5,045 bases of DNA from Acidobacteriaceae bacterium (GTDB lineage Bacteria > Acidobacteriota > Terriglobia > Terriglobales > Acidobacteriaceae), in assembly GCA_030040115.1 (NCBI GenBank), contig JASHUH010000258.1, positions 1 through 5,045 on the forward strand, written 5' to 3'. The notes beneath the pieces were generated by a model. It searched no databases. It had not been told where the DNA came from and worked only from the letters and a program-made list of their open reading frames with translations. Below are positions 5,030 to 5,045 of the stretch, piece by piece. How positions within the stretch are numbered: the stretch's first letter is position 1; each line of letters begins with the position of its first letter. Made by a program: the position numbers and the translations under genes.

Positions 5030-5045
5030 CTATTCGCAGCGCTTC
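5018..5045. mobile_element. Possible insertion sequence end, cut by the window edge
   Basis: Directly next to the CTAG where the lectin similarity stops, the plus strand continues GGCGTGTTCACACTATTCGC. A GTGTTC-like terminus beside a CTAG/YTAR-type target resembles IS5-family insertions. No transposase and no second terminal repeat are visible because the window ends here, so this is inference from the break point and the terminal pattern only. Confidence 0.3.

Overview
The window is GC-rich and gene-dense on the left. The minus strand carries a co-directional series of genes, read right to left: a tandem universal stress protein (about 3573 to 2677), a small cyclic-nucleotide-binding-domain protein without a DNA-binding domain (2477 to 1980), a Crp/Fnr-type transcription factor (1853 to 1140), a family 2 glycosyltransferase (1071 to 61), and the first eight codons of another gene at the left edge (24 to 1). 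The gene style, a short tandem repeat built on AGCTA, and the Crp/Fnr protein with an N-terminal CxxC pair suggest a soil-type bacterium such as an Acidobacteriota member. That assignment is an impression from memory, not a demonstrated fact.

The left and middle part looks like a stress and redox regulatory neighbourhood. The Crp/Fnr protein has four cysteines placed roughly as in FNR, but its recognition helix reads like that of CRP. A near-perfect CRP-type palindrome (GTGA-N6-TCAC core, 3674-3689) lies about 100 bp upstream of the stress protein start. The simplest reading is that the regulator, or a paralogue, controls the stress gene. The HTH-less protein between them could modulate the system. 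In E. coli a tandem-domain stress protein gene (uspE) also sits beside fnr.

From 3574 to 4392 there is about 820 bp without a confident gene. It holds the operator, a 57-nt hairpin-like inverted repeat, a possible 46-codon ORF with a good ribosome binding site, and a good intrinsic terminator on the plus strand. Next come an 85-residue hypothetical ORF (4393-4650, plus) and a possible 50-codon ORF (4657-4809, plus), both uncertain.

At the right edge the minus strand encodes the C-terminal end of a bulb-type mannose-binding lectin (B_lectin) domain protein, with the textbook QxDxNxVxY motif. Its similarity stops exactly at a CTAG tetranucleotide, beyond which the sequence looks like the end of an insertion sequence. 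This suggests a lectin gene broken by a transposon whose body lies outside the window. No complete new defence or mobile system is visible here. The most interesting points are the regulator/operator pairing, the HTH-less partner, and the interrupted lectin.
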